A stretch of DNA of 64,000 bases from Chitinophagaceae bacterium LGM1 (GCA_018604165.1 CP075895.1:3033001-3097000), one strand, 5' to 3'; positions 33,042 to 42,168 are shown, counted from the first letter of the stretch. The notes: generated from the letters alone by a model not told the origin. Program-made: numbers and translations.

Positions 33042-33503
33042 ATGTCTGTACACAAACTGGTAAGGAAACAACTGATAAAATGCGATATAAATAAGCTGTG
33101 GGATTTTTTTGCAGATGCAAAGAACCTTACAGCCATCACCCCATCGTATATGAATTTTGTCATTACATCGGATATGCCGAAAGATGGTGTGTATGCAGGG
33201 CAGGTTATCACCTACAAAGTATCGCCCCTGCTGGGCATACCCATGTTTTGGATGACGGAAATAACGCATGTAGAGAAAAACAAGCGATTTGTTGACGAGC
33301 AACGGGTAGGCCCCTACAAAATGTGGCACCACCAACACCTGTTTGAGCAAACTGCCGATGGCATACTGATGACCGATATTGTACATTACCGCCTGCCTTT
33401 GTGGATATTGGGGGATATTGCCCACAGCCTGTTCGTAAAGCAGCAATTACGGGATATATTTGACTATCGGTATCAGCAGATAGAAAAACTATTCAACAAA
33501 TAA
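33042..33503 (+). CDS. SRPBCC (START-like) family protein
   Basis: From ATG 33042 the 153-residue protein has the SRPBCC helix-grip pattern: VRKQLIKCDINKLWDFFADA at the N-terminus, NLTAITPSYMNFVIT, the YKVSPLLGIPMFWMTEI strand pair and a C-terminal helix (DIFDYRYQQIEKLF). It would bind a hydrophobic ligand. It stands 50 bases upstream of carH on the same strand. Similar genes occur in light-induced pigment clusters, so a carotenoid- or photoprotection-linked role is likely but inferred. Confidence 0.85.
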   Translation: MSVHKLVRKQLIKCDINKLWDFFADAKNLTAITPSYMNFVITSDMPKDGVYAGQVITYKVSPLLGIPMFWMTEITHVEKNKRFVDEQRVGPYKMWHHQHLFEQTADGILMTDIVHYRLPLWILGDIAHSLFVKQQLRDIFDYRYQQIEKLFNK

Positions 33504-33553
33504 GCTTTTGAACTTTATTTAATTGTTATTGTTTAATATAAAACTGTGATACT

Positions 33554-34453
33554 GTGGATACTGTAGACATGAATAGGTTCAGCATCAGGGATATTGAAAA
33601 TCTGACAGGTATCAAAGCGCACACCATACGCATCTGGGAGCAACGCTATGGCATATTGCAGCCCAAACGCACTGCTACCAATATACGTTACTACGACGCG
33701 CTGGACCTGAAGCTGGCTTTGCGCATATCGCTGCTCAACAATTACGGCTATAAAATATCGCGCATACACGAGATGAGTGAAGACGATATGAACGCCCTCA
33801 TCCAGAAAATCAACGACAGAGATTTCAAACTGCAAGTGCTGGTAAACGAACTGCTCGAAACCACACTGGCTATGGATATTGACAGGTTTGAACGATTGGT
33901 AAATGAATACATGCGTAAGTATGGTATAGAGCAAACCATCGAACAACTGGTATTTAATTTTCTTGAGAAAGTAGGCATCATGTGGATGACTGACAGGATT
34001 TTCCCTGCACAAGAACACATGATGAGCAATGTAGTGTACAGAAAGCTGGCATTGGCAATAGAAAACCTGCCACCGAAAGAAGCAGATGCCAGCCCATCAG
34101 TATTACTCTTTCTGCCAGAGGGAGAGATACACGATATAGGCCTGATGTATGTAAATTACCTGCTACGTAAGTACGAGAAAAACCCAATATATCTGGGCGC
34201 TAATTCACCCATCAAAGAGGTGAAACTGGTGGTAGATGCCAAGCAGCCCGACTACCTGTATGTGCATCTGACATCGGTAACATCAGAGTTTGACGTAAAC
34301 AAATACCTGCAAAAGCTGCATAATGCATTCCCCGACTCAAAGATTATGGTATCGGGCAGCTTGTTGAGGAGTACCAAGCATGTACCCATCCCAAATGTAA
34401 AGCTGCTATTTACTTTGCAAGAGGTTAGGGACACTCTCATTACATTAATATGA
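33554..34453 (+). CDS. carH: CarH-type MerR regulator, B12 photoreceptor
   Basis: The 299-residue protein has a MerR winged helix (about 6-75: FSIRDIENLTGIKAHTIRIW, then QRYGILQPKRT), a helical bundle with W144-x9-E154-H155 (WMTDRIFPAQEH) and a B12-binding fold with the lower-ligand motif EIHDIG (H193). In CarH this W-x9-EH motif caps the adenosyl group. The dark adenosylcobalamin tetramer binds DNA and represses carotenoid genes, and light breaks the Co-C bond and releases it. All key residues are kept, so it should be a functional light sensor. It lies just upstream of the sigma factor and pigment genes. ATG 33569 is a possible alternative start. Confidence 0.9.
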   Translation: MDTVDMNRFSIRDIENLTGIKAHTIRIWEQRYGILQPKRTATNIRYYDALDLKLALRISLLNNYGYKISRIHEMSEDDMNALIQKINDRDFKLQVLVNELLETTLAMDIDRFERLVNEYMRKYGIEQTIEQLVFNFLEKVGIMWMTDRIFPAQEHMMSNVVYRKLALAIENLPPKEADASPSVLLFLPEGEIHDIGLMYVNYLLRKYEKNPIYLGANSPIKEVKLVVDAKQPDYLYVHLTSVTSEFDVNKYLQKLHNAFPDSKIMVSGSLLRSTKHVPIPNVKLLFTLQEVRDTLITLI

Positions 34454-34475
34454 CAATTATAAACAATTATAAAAC

Positions 34476-34498
34476 AGGCTGAAAGATGATTTCAGCCT
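34476..34498 (+). terminator. Terminator of carH
   Basis: AGGCTGAAA (34476-34484) pairs with TTTCAGCCT (34490-34498), followed by ATTTTATTTT, 23 bases after the carH stop. It separates carH from the sigma factor transcript. Confidence 0.8.
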
Positions 34499-34516
34499 AT
34501 TTTATTTTACAAAGCC

Positions 34517-34626
34517 TTGTTTATCAATCATTTAGTTTTGTTTAAAGAAACACCATGAAAGGATAAACAAAATCTATTTCTCCGTATATACTTTGTGTTT
34601 AACTTCGTTCCATCAAAAGTTAAACA
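34517..34626. promoter_or_regulatory. Nested inverted repeats ahead of the sigma factor gene
   Basis: The leader holds two perfect inverted repeats: TTGTTTATC (34517-34525) with GATAAACAA (34562-34570), and TGTTTAACTT (34596-34605) with AAGTTAAACA (34617-34626). A further TGTTTAA is at 34539-34545, and the same heptamer lies ahead of carH at 33530-33536. This is the expected place for CarH operators controlling the pigment operon. The second repeat ends three bases before the start codon and could also fold in the mRNA. Confidence 0.55.
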
Positions 34627-34629
34627 ATT

Positions 34630-35127
34630 ATGACAACGGCAGATTTCAACATGATGGTAGTGCGTCATAGCGACTTTTTAAAACCGTACGCTGTATCGCT
34701 CACACACGACCACGAAGACGCAAAAGATTTGTTTCAGGAAACAATGATGCGCGCATTGCTCAACAAAGAGAAGTATCAGTTTGGTACCAACCTGAAAGCA
34801 TGGTTGTACACCATCATGCGCAACATCTTCATTAACAACTACAGGCGCAACAAAAAATTCACCAAAGTATCGGGCGAAACGCCATCAGACGTTGTGATGT
34901 ATAATGCGGATAAGACAGCCTACAACCAAGGTTGGAATAACACACGCATGAGCGAAGTAAAAAAAGCAGTGGATGATTTGCCACAAGTATTCCGTTTATC
35001 GTTCGAGTTGCACTATACTGGTTATAAATACCAAGAGATAGCCGAACTGTTGAACGAACCGTTGGGTACTATCAAAAGCCGCATACACTTTGCCCGCAAA
35101 ATGTTAATGTCAAAATTAGACAGGTAA
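34630..35127 (+). CDS. ECF RNA polymerase sigma factor
   Basis: The 165-residue sigma-70-family protein contains region 2 (DAKDLFQETMMRALLNKEKY, then LKAWLYTIMRNIFINNYRR) and region 4 (LPQVFRLSFELHYTGYKYQE, then GTIKSRIHFARKML). There is no anti-sigma gene beside it. It is the first gene of the run sigma-crtI-crtB-idi-crtD with gaps of 28, 1, 11 and 4 bases, so it probably belongs to the same operon and drives it when CarH is released. That control model is inference. Confidence 0.9.
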   Translation: MTTADFNMMVVRHSDFLKPYAVSLTHDHEDAKDLFQETMMRALLNKEKYQFGTNLKAWLYTIMRNIFINNYRRNKKFTKVSGETPSDVVMYNADKTAYNQGWNNTRMSEVKKAVDDLPQVFRLSFELHYTGYKYQEIAELLNEPLGTIKSRIHFARKMLMSKLDR

Positions 35128-35155
35128 TAATCCTTATTTTTATTCTCCCCCCAAG

Positions 35156-36634
35156 TTGGAAAAAGTAATAGTAATAGGAAGCGGATTTGCAGGCTTATCA
35201 GCTGCATGTTTTCTGGCCAAAAATGGTGCAGACGTTACTGTTATAGAAAAAAACGAACAGGCAGGGGGCAGGGCAAGGGTTTTCAGGAAAGATGGTTTTG
35301 TGTTTGACATGGGGCCAAGCTGGTACTGGATGCCCGATATATTCGAACGCTTTTTCAACCAATTCGGTAAATCGGCCAAAGATTATTACGACCTGAAAAG
35401 ATTAGACCCATCGTACCGTGTTTTTTGGGAAGATGAGGTAGTAGATATACCTGCAGACTTTGCTGCACTACAGGCATTGTTTGAAAGCAAAGAAGCGGGC
35501 GCGGGCAAAAAGCTGGAAGCATTCCTTAAGGAAGCAGCTTATAAATACGATGCAGGCATCAATAAGTTTGTACACAAACCCGGGCTGTCTGTTTTTGAGT
35601 TTGTGAGTTGGGATGTGTTGAGCTCATTGTTTAAGATAGATATGTTTACATCCATGCACAGCCATGTGCGTGGGTATTTTAAAAACCCGAAACTATTGCA
35701 ACTGGCAGAGTTCCCCATATTATTTCTGGGGGCATTGCCACAAAATACACCTGCACTCTACAGCCTGATGAACTATGCCGACATGAAGCTGGGTACATGG
35801 TACCCCGATGGCGGTATGTGGAAAATAGCAGAAGCCATGTATAAGCTGGCAGAAGAGTTGGGTGTACAATTCAAATTCAACGAACCGGTGCAGAAGATAA
35901 ACGCATGGGGTACCGAAACTACGGGCGTAACAACAGACTACGAAACATATAGCAGCGATGCCGTAGTGGTAGCATGTGACTACCACCATGCAGACAGTGA
36001 ACTGCTGCCTGATGAGTACAAGAACTATACAGAAGAATACTGGGATAAACGCAGCATGGCACCATCGTGCCTGCTTTACTATATTGGTGTCAACAAAAAA
36101 ATAGATGGGCTGCAACACCACAACCTGTTTTTTGATGCACCTTTCGATACACACGCAGCTGAGTTATACACTACACCACAATGGCCTACAAACCCATTGA
36201 TGTATGTATGCTGCCCGTCTAAAACAGATGCAGAAGTAGCACCCGATGGCTGTGAAAATATATTTGCTTTGATACCCGTAGCACCGGGCATGGAAGACAA
36301 TGAAAAAATCAAAGAGCATTATTTCAATATCGTAATACAAAGGCTGGAGCAGCGATTGGGCATGAGCATCCGAGATGCCATTGTGTATAAACGCAGCTAT
36401 GCACACAACGATTTTGTAAATGATTACAATTCTTTCAAGGGCAATGCGTATGGCCTTGCTAATACACTGATGCAAACCGCGATTCTGAAACCATCTATCA
36501 AAAACAAAAAACTGGTGAACCTCTATTATACAGGACAACTGACAGTGCCGGGGCCGGGCGTACCGCCATCTCTCATATCGGGCGAGGTGGTAGCCAACCA
36601 ATTATTACATCAACTAAAATTAAAAACTGCCTGA
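35156..36634 (+). CDS. crtI: Phytoene desaturase (CrtI family)
   Basis: The 492-residue FAD enzyme begins KVIVIGSGFAGLSAACFLA (dinucleotide-binding GxGxxG), then AGGRARVFRKDGFVFDMGPS, and ends with YYTGQLTVPGPGVPPSLISG, the C-terminal CrtI signature. It desaturates phytoene towards lycopene at the membrane. The first codon is TTG (35156), giving the exact family N-terminus; no ATG lies in a suitable place. It starts 28 bases after the sigma gene and is one base from crtB. Confidence 0.95.
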   Translation: MEKVIVIGSGFAGLSAACFLAKNGADVTVIEKNEQAGGRARVFRKDGFVFDMGPSWYWMPDIFERFFNQFGKSAKDYYDLKRLDPSYRVFWEDEVVDIPADFAALQALFESKEAGAGKKLEAFLKEAAYKYDAGINKFVHKPGLSVFEFVSWDVLSSLFKIDMFTSMHSHVRGYFKNPKLLQLAEFPILFLGALPQNTPALYSLMNYADMKLGTWYPDGGMWKIAEAMYKLAEELGVQFKFNEPVQKINAWGTETTGVTTDYETYSSDAVVVACDYHHADSELLPDEYKNYTEEYWDKRSMAPSCLLYYIGVNKKIDGLQHHNLFFDAPFDTHAAELYTTPQWPTNPLMYVCCPSKTDAEVAPDGCENIFALIPVAPGMEDNEKIKEHYFNIVIQRLEQRLGMSIRDAIVYKRSYAHNDFVNDYNSFKGNAYGLANTLMQTAILKPSIKNKKLVNLYYTGQLTVPGPGVPPSLISGEVVANQLLHQLKLKTA

Positions 36635-36635
36635 C

Positions 36636-37475
36636 ATGTTATCGCTTTTCCATACCGTTTGCCACGAGTGCAGTGAGGTAGTTACTAAAAGATACAGCAC
36701 ATCGTTTTCAAGTGCCATCAAATTGCTGCACAAAGATTTGCGCGCGCCGATATTTGATATATATGGCTTCGTGCGCTTTGCAGATGAGATAGTAGATACC
36801 TTTCACGACTACGATAAAGAAACATTGCTGAATGAGTTTGAAGCCGAAACATGGAAAGCTATAAAAAACGGCATCAGCCTGAATCCTATACTGCATAGTT
36901 TTCAGGATGTGGTGCGCAAGTACAATATCCCTAACGATTTGATAGAAGCATTTTTGTACAGTATGCGCCTAGACCTGAATAAGACAGACTACAATACCGT
37001 ACACGAAATGGACGAGTATGTGTATGGCTCGGCAGAAGTGGTAGGGTTGATGTGCTTATGTGTGTTTTGCGAGGGAGATATGCAGCAATATGAAGCATTG
37101 AAAGGACAGGCACGCAAACTGGGTGCGGCATTTCAAAAAATAAACTTCCTGCGAGATATTCAGGCAGACTACAACAATCTGAACCGTACTTATTTCCCCG
37201 ATTTTGATTATTACCGATTTGACCAACATACAAAACAGCGCATAGAAGAAGATATAGAAGCAGACTTTAAGGCCGCACTAGAAGGTGTACGCGCGTTGCC
37301 TTGGAAAGCGCGCTTTGGTGTATATACTGCCTACAGGTACTACTACGCGCTGTTTAAAAAAATAAAACGTATGCACCCCAAACATGTGCTGGAGCAACGT
37401 GTGCGAGTGCCAGATTATCAAAAAGCGTTCATAGTATTTTCGGCAGGACTGAACAACCGCCTTAACCTGATATAA
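36636..37475 (+). CDS. crtB: Phytoene synthase
   Basis: CrtB condenses two geranylgeranyl diphosphates to phytoene. The 279-residue protein has both Asp-rich motifs, DEIVDTFHDYD (about 50-60) and NFLRDIQADYNN (about 170-181), plus RYSTSFSSAIKLL and YGFVRFADE. The length is normal. It is coupled to crtI (stop TGA, one base, ATG) and followed by idi. Confidence 0.95.
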   Translation: MLSLFHTVCHECSEVVTKRYSTSFSSAIKLLHKDLRAPIFDIYGFVRFADEIVDTFHDYDKETLLNEFEAETWKAIKNGISLNPILHSFQDVVRKYNIPNDLIEAFLYSMRLDLNKTDYNTVHEMDEYVYGSAEVVGLMCLCVFCEGDMQQYEALKGQARKLGAAFQKINFLRDIQADYNNLNRTYFPDFDYYRFDQHTKQRIEEDIEADFKAALEGVRALPWKARFGVYTAYRYYYALFKKIKRMHPKHVLEQRVRVPDYQKAFIVFSAGLNNRLNLI

Positions 37476-37486
37476 AAACATTGAGT

Positions 37487-38026
37487 ATGTTGTACGATAA
37501 AAACAACGTGATAGTTGTAAATGAGAAAGACGAGTGGATGGGCTCGATGGAAAAACTGCAAGCCCATAAAGAAGGTGTTTTGCACAGGGCATTTTCGGTG
37601 TTTGTGCTGAATGATAAAAACGAACTGTTGTTGCAACAGCGTGCGCAAGACAAATACCACTCGGGCGGATTGTGGAGCAACACTTGCTGTTCTCACCCTG
37701 CACCGGGCGAAAGCACTATGGCAGCAGCACACCGCAGGCTGAAAGAAGAAATGGGCTTTGATTGCGATATTGAAAAGATATTCGAGCTACGTTATAAATC
37801 GGACGTGGGAAACGGGCTGACTGAAAATGAGTACGACCATATATTTATAGGTTACCACAACGGGCAAACCAACCTGAACAGCGCGGAAGCGAAAGATGCG
37901 AAATTCATAGATTTAGACAGCCTGCATACATGGATGCAAAAAGAACCACAAGCATTTACCGCATGGTTTCATCTGGCAATGCCTAAATTTACAGCCTATT
38001 TATCGCAACAGGAAAAAGCAGCATAA
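37487..38026 (+). CDS. idi: Isopentenyl-diphosphate delta-isomerase, type I
   Basis: This Nudix-fold isomerase balances IPP and DMAPP for the pigment pathway. The catalytic Cys and metal site are in GGLWSNTCCSHPAPGE (about 62-77), and the second half has TENEYDHIFIG with the catalytic Glu. The HRAFSVFVLNDKNELLLQQR block is typical. I choose ATG 37487; the TTG two codons earlier is less likely. The length of about 179 is normal. It sits between crtB and the second desaturase. Confidence 0.94.
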   Translation: MLYDKNNVIVVNEKDEWMGSMEKLQAHKEGVLHRAFSVFVLNDKNELLLQQRAQDKYHSGGLWSNTCCSHPAPGESTMAAAHRRLKEEMGFDCDIEKIFELRYKSDVGNGLTENEYDHIFIGYHNGQTNLNSAEAKDAKFIDLDSLHTWMQKEPQAFTAWFHLAMPKFTAYLSQQEKAA

Positions 38027-38030
38027 AGTT

Positions 38031-39509
38031 TTGAACCCACAGGGAAAGAAAGCCATCATCATCGGTTCGGGTATAGCAGGCCTTAGCAGCGCGGCAAGAT
38101 TAGCTTCGCAAGGTTTTGAGGTGAGCGTGTTTGAAAAAAACGATTTCTTCGGTGGCAAGCTGGCATTGCATGTGCAGGATGGTTTTAGCTTTGATATGGG
38201 GCCGTCTATTTTCACACAGCCTTTTGTACTGGGAGATTTATTCAGCTTCTGTGGCAAGCGTTTTGAAGATTATTTTCAATATCAAAACCTGACAGTTAAT
38301 ACACACAACTTCTTTAATGATGGTACAGAAATCATTGCCTACAAAGGCAAGGATAATTTTGTAACAGAGGTACGCAATAAGCTACACATTGATACAACAA
38401 GATTAGAAAGCTATTTGCTGGAAGCAGAGCGGATGTATAACGACATCGGCAAAATATTTCTCGACGAGCATATACACGACCTGAAAACATGGACGACCGC
38501 ACGCATACCCAAAGCGTTGAAAGCGTTGAAATGGCAATACCTGTTGAAGTCTATGCACGACTATCATACCGATAAACTACAGCATCCTAAATTGGTGCAG
38601 ATGTTCGACAGGTTTGCAACCTACAATGGCTCTAACCCCTACGAAGCACCTGCCATGCTGAGTATGATAGCACATTTAGAAATGAATGAGGGCGCATACT
38701 ATCCACAGGGTGGCATGATAAGCATACCCAATGCGGTGCATCAGCTTTGCAAAGATGTAGGGGTGCAATTTCATTTCAATAGTAAGGTAGAGCGCATCAT
38801 TACCGAGCAAGACGAGGCTGTGGGCATTGTAGCCAATGGCAAAACGCATTACGCAGACGTGATAGTTACCAACAGCGATGTGTTTTTTACCTACAACGAT
38901 TTGCTGGCAGATAAAGAGAAAGGAGAACAGATACAACAGATGGAGCGTAGTACCAGTGCTATGATTTTTTACTGGGGCATCAATAAAGAATACAAACAAC
39001 TGGGGCTGCACAACCTGTTCTTTTCAGATAATTACAAGGAAGAGTTTGACTATGTATCGAAACTGAAACAACCTTACCACGACCCTACCATCTACATCAA
39101 TATCACATCGAAAATGGAAGCGCAACACGCGCCTGCAGGTTGTGAGAATTGGTTTGTATTTGTAAACAAGCCTGCTGTGATAGATGCAAATGAAGATGAA
39201 GTAACCGCCATCATTAAGCAACACACTGTTGCCAAACTAAGCCGTATGCTGGGCGAAGATGTAGCACAGCATATTGTAACAGAACATACCCTAACGCCTA
39301 CATCCATACAAAGCCGCACCAATAGCTATCTGGGGGCATTGTACGGCACATCGTCTAACAACAGGATGGCCGCCTTTAAGCGACACAGCAATATATCATC
39401 ACGCTACAAAGGGCTCTACTTTGCAGGTGGTAGTGTGCACCCGGGCGGTGGCATTCCGTTATGTTTGCGTTCTGCAAAACTGGCTGTAGAAAAAATACTG
39501 GCTGATTAG
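38031..39509 (+). CDS. crtD: Second carotenoid desaturase, CrtD-like
   Basis: The 492-residue CrtI-family protein has AIIIGSGIAGLSSAARLA, GGKLALHVQDGFSFDMGPS, YYPQGGMISIPNAV and a C-terminal GLYFAGGSVHPGGGIPL. The last block and the second position in the cluster fit 1-hydroxycarotenoid 3,4-desaturase (CrtD) rather than phytoene desaturase. The substrate cannot be proved from sequence. It starts with TTG (38031), four bases after idi, and its stop overlaps the convergent gene by four bases. No cyclase (crtY) or hydroxylase (crtZ) follows. Confidence 0.85.
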   Translation: MNPQGKKAIIIGSGIAGLSSAARLASQGFEVSVFEKNDFFGGKLALHVQDGFSFDMGPSIFTQPFVLGDLFSFCGKRFEDYFQYQNLTVNTHNFFNDGTEIIAYKGKDNFVTEVRNKLHIDTTRLESYLLEAERMYNDIGKIFLDEHIHDLKTWTTARIPKALKALKWQYLLKSMHDYHTDKLQHPKLVQMFDRFATYNGSNPYEAPAMLSMIAHLEMNEGAYYPQGGMISIPNAVHQLCKDVGVQFHFNSKVERIITEQDEAVGIVANGKTHYADVIVTNSDVFFTYNDLLADKEKGEQIQQMERSTSAMIFYWGINKEYKQLGLHNLFFSDNYKEEFDYVSKLKQPYHDPTIYINITSKMEAQHAPAGCENWFVFVNKPAVIDANEDEVTAIIKQHTVAKLSRMLGEDVAQHIVTEHTLTPTSIQSRTNSYLGALYGTSSNNRMAAFKRHSNISSRYKGLYFAGGSVHPGGGIPLCLRSAKLAVEKILAD

Positions 39510-40960
39510 TTTTCGTAACAACCAATATCGGGCGTAACAGGGTCGCGGGGCTTGCCATCGAGGTCGGTGCTTACAGCAACTGCCTTGCCTTTACCAATAG
39601 CGGGTGAGCCAGCTTTGAGCCTGAAATTGAATGCCTGATAATTTTCAAACTGCGGGTCTTGATTCAGTATGCAGTTATTAACTTTGGCATCAGCAGATAA
39701 AGGCTCTTTATTTTTTATGAGGCAATTATTGAGTGTAACATTAAATGTATCGTTGCCACGCTTTCTGATGAAACATTCATTTTCTAAAGAGCCCCATATC
39801 GTACAATTATCAAATTGTGCTATCAAACCACCTGCCACATAACTTATATCATCAATATCACGGTAATTAATGAGGGCTAATACAGGGTTATCCGTATGGC
39901 TTATCTTATTGCTGCTGTAGGTAATAAGATTACAATGCTTTAGGTAATAGCCACCACCCTCAAATGTTGCCAATGCTTGTGCTCCGCAAGCGTTAATCAA
40001 ACAGTTTTCTGCTACCAGTGTACTGGCAAAACCAAGAATGCCATAACCGATGGAGTTTTCAATGATACAGTTGCGCATGGTAAGCATTGCTTTGAAATCA
40101 TTAATGGTATCCTGGTTGAGTTGTATCGCAGCAGGAGAGAATACAGCATTGCCAAGTGTTGTGCTATTGCCACAGTTCTTCAGTATCACATACTCCATCA
40201 GGTTTTCACTACTGGTTTTGTTGAAGTAGAGTCCGCCCCATTCGCCGGGATAACCTACATTGCCAAAGTATTTTCTATCCAACCTATCGCCCTGAAAAAT
40301 GATGCTATCTTTTTTTGTACCAACCGCATTCAGCTTACCCCATATCAGTAGGCGGCTGTCGGCATGCATATATATCCTGCAACCTGCAGGTATGGTCAGT
40401 GTTTCTCCTTTGTCAATTAACGCATTGCTGATGATAACGTAAGGCTTGTCCGTTTTCCATGTTTGTGTTTTCATCACGCTGTCGCGTATATAGTAGGCAT
40501 TTTGCCCATAAGCCATAAAAGGGATAGCGAAATCTTTGCCGTTCATGTTGGCTATCAGCTTGCTCTCTACTACAAAAGGGGAGTTTTTGTCATTTGGGTT
40601 AATGTTCACGGTAGCAAACACATACATACTGTCGTTGGCAGCCAGCTCCATGTTTGTAACATTATTGCCAGACACACCATTTACATTCAGCTTGAAGAAA
40701 GAGGCATTACCACCCTCAAGGCGCACACTGTTGATGTTTACTTTCTGGTTTTGTGGATTGTATATTTTGAAACTCGCAGTATAACTGCCAAGCGATGTAA
40801 ATACCGTATCGAAATTGAGTGTGTCAACTGAAAATTTTAACTCACCACCCGACGATAATAGTTTTTCTTTTCTGCATGACGTGTTAGATGCCGCTATCCA
40901 CAGCAACAATAATATTATACAACTACTGCCTTTTATATACTTCATTATCTGTCTTGCCAT
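39506..40960 (-). CDS. Choice-of-anchor Q / parallel beta-helix lipoprotein
   Basis: The protein has a lipoprotein signal (hydrophobic stretch then AASNTSC), a ~110-residue Ig-like region (GELKFSVDTLNFDTVF, like choice-of-anchor domains), then a right-handed beta-helix with repeated N-C-x-I units (MRNCIIENS, AENCLINACG, LNNCLIKNK, VNNCILNQD). It ends with SPAIGKGKAVAVSTDLDGKP and DIGCYE, the choice-of-anchor Q terminus. It is probably an envelope or surface protein, with no enzyme residues recognised. Met6 (40945) is an alternative start. Confidence 0.85.
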   Translation of the reverse strand: MARQIMKYIKGSSCIILLLLWIAASNTSCRKEKLLSSGGELKFSVDTLNFDTVFTSLGSYTASFKIYNPQNQKVNINSVRLEGGNASFFKLNVNGVSGNNVTNMELAANDSMYVFATVNINPNDKNSPFVVESKLIANMNGKDFAIPFMAYGQNAYYIRDSVMKTQTWKTDKPYVIISNALIDKGETLTIPAGCRIYMHADSRLLIWGKLNAVGTKKDSIIFQGDRLDRKYFGNVGYPGEWGGLYFNKTSSENLMEYVILKNCGNSTTLGNAVFSPAAIQLNQDTINDFKAMLTMRNCIIENSIGYGILGFASTLVAENCLINACGAQALATFEGGGYYLKHCNLITYSSNKISHTDNPVLALINYRDIDDISYVAGGLIAQFDNCTIWGSLENECFIRKRGNDTFNVTLNNCLIKNKEPLSADAKVNNCILNQDPQFENYQAFNFRLKAGSPAIGKGKAVAVSTDLDGKPRDPVTPDIGCYEN

Positions 40961-41054
40961 TCGTTTGCAATACTCTGATAACGTAAATATCTGTCATTTA
41001 TTTTAAACAATCAGCTTTGCTTTGCAGCATACAGCCATTACATTTGCTTTTGCT

Positions 41055-41849
41055 ATGGCATGTATTACGTTGTTATCAGATTTTGGCCTGCAAGATGCTT
41101 CTGTGGCGTCTGTAAAAGGCCTGCTGGCACAGCATATAGCCAATCTGCCAATTATAGATATATCTCATCAGGTAGAGCCATACCACTTGCAGCAAGCAGC
41201 GTATCTGCTCAACGCATCGTATAAGAGCTTCCCTGCAGGTAGCTACCATATTGTGTTGTGCGATGTTTTTTATACCCGTAACCCTGCATTGGTTTTATGT
41301 ATGCATAACGGGCATTATTTTTTAGCCCCTGATAATGGCATACTACCTTTGGCTTTCAGCAAGTACGATGCTGCATGGCGATGTAGTACAATGGAAAGGG
41401 GGCAATCTATGCAAGACTGGATGCATATCATCACCCAAACCATTAATGAAGTGATAAAAAATGGCGGCAATGCGGCAGGGCTTGATTATGAACCGTTGCA
41501 AATGAGCAACCTGCTGATGCATTGGCAAGCCAAACTGAACGGCAATACATTGGAATGCCATGTGATGCACATAGACAGGTTTGAGAATGTGGTGTTAAAC
41601 GTAACGAAAGAAGAATTTGAGAATGTATGCCGCAGCAGAAATTTCAGCATACAGTTTGTACGGCATGCCATTACTGAAATCAGCAGCACCTATGCCGATG
41701 TGAAGCAGGATGATATGTTGTGCCGTTTCAATACTGCGGGCTACCTTGAAATAGCCATTAACAGGGGCAAAGCTGCCAGCTTGCTGGGGCTGAAGCTGAG
41801 TAAAGAACAGCACCTTGTTTATAATGCCATCAAAATAGTTTTTGAATGA
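41055..41849 (+). CDS. SAM hydroxide adenosyltransferase (DUF62) family
   Basis: The protein begins MACITLLSDFGLQDASVASVK, the DUF62 signature. It continues with IIDISHQVEPYHLQQAAYLL, FLAPDNGILPLAF and a C-terminal beta-barrel ending ALEIAINRG-like (YLEIAINRGKAASLLGL). Members hydrolyse S-adenosylmethionine to adenosine and methionine, and relatives are fluorinase and chlorinase. There is no evidence here for halogenation. ATG 41055 is preferred over the TTG 33 bases earlier. It overlaps the next gene by four bases (ATGA). Confidence 0.92.
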   Translation: MACITLLSDFGLQDASVASVKGLLAQHIANLPIIDISHQVEPYHLQQAAYLLNASYKSFPAGSYHIVLCDVFYTRNPALVLCMHNGHYFLAPDNGILPLAFSKYDAAWRCSTMERGQSMQDWMHIITQTINEVIKNGGNAAGLDYEPLQMSNLLMHWQAKLNGNTLECHVMHIDRFENVVLNVTKEEFENVCRSRNFSIQFVRHAITEISSTYADVKQDDMLCRFNTAGYLEIAINRGKAASLLGLKLSKEQHLVYNAIKIVFE

Positions 41850-42142
41850 TAGTACGGATAGTACAGATGACATTTGAACCGGCTAATGTAGCTGCTTTTC
41901 TGCAACTGTTTGAGGAGCGCAAAGAACGCATCAGGCATTTTGAAGGATGTACCCACCTGGAGCTATGGCAGGATGCGCATAACGAAAACATATTTTTCAC
42001 ATACAGTATGTGGCAGAGCGAGGAGCATCTGAACCACTACCGTTTTTCGGAATTGTTTAAAGATACATGGGCGCGTACCAAAGCGCTGTTTGCCGCCAAA
42101 CCGCAAGCATGGAGCGTGAACCGTAAAATGACAATAGAATAA
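41846..42142 (+). CDS. Antibiotic biosynthesis monooxygenase (ABM) family protein
   Basis: The 98-residue ferredoxin-like protein has the ABM pattern: MIVRIVQMTFEPANVAAFL, then IRHFEGCTHLELWQDAHN, FFTYSMWQSEEHLNHYR and a final helix. Such small dimers include heme-degrading and quinol-oxidising enzymes and many of unknown role. Its ATG overlaps the stop of the SAM-hydrolase gene, so it is translationally coupled. Confidence 0.88.
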   Translation: MIVRIVQMTFEPANVAAFLQLFEERKERIRHFEGCTHLELWQDAHNENIFFTYSMWQSEEHLNHYRFSELFKDTWARTKALFAAKPQAWSVNRKMTIE

Positions 42143-42143
42143 G

Positions 42144-42168
42144 AAACGGGGCCTATAGCCCCGTTTTA
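42144..42168. terminator. Bidirectional terminator
   Basis: AACGGGGC (42145-42152) and GCCCCGTT (42158-42165) pair perfectly, followed by T residues and preceded by A residues, between two convergent genes. Confidence 0.88.

Noticed and set aside
41055-41849. DUF62 protein as a fluorinase or chlorinase.
   Set aside because: No halogenase-specific loop or pathway neighbours are visible; SAM hydrolysis is the common activity of the family.
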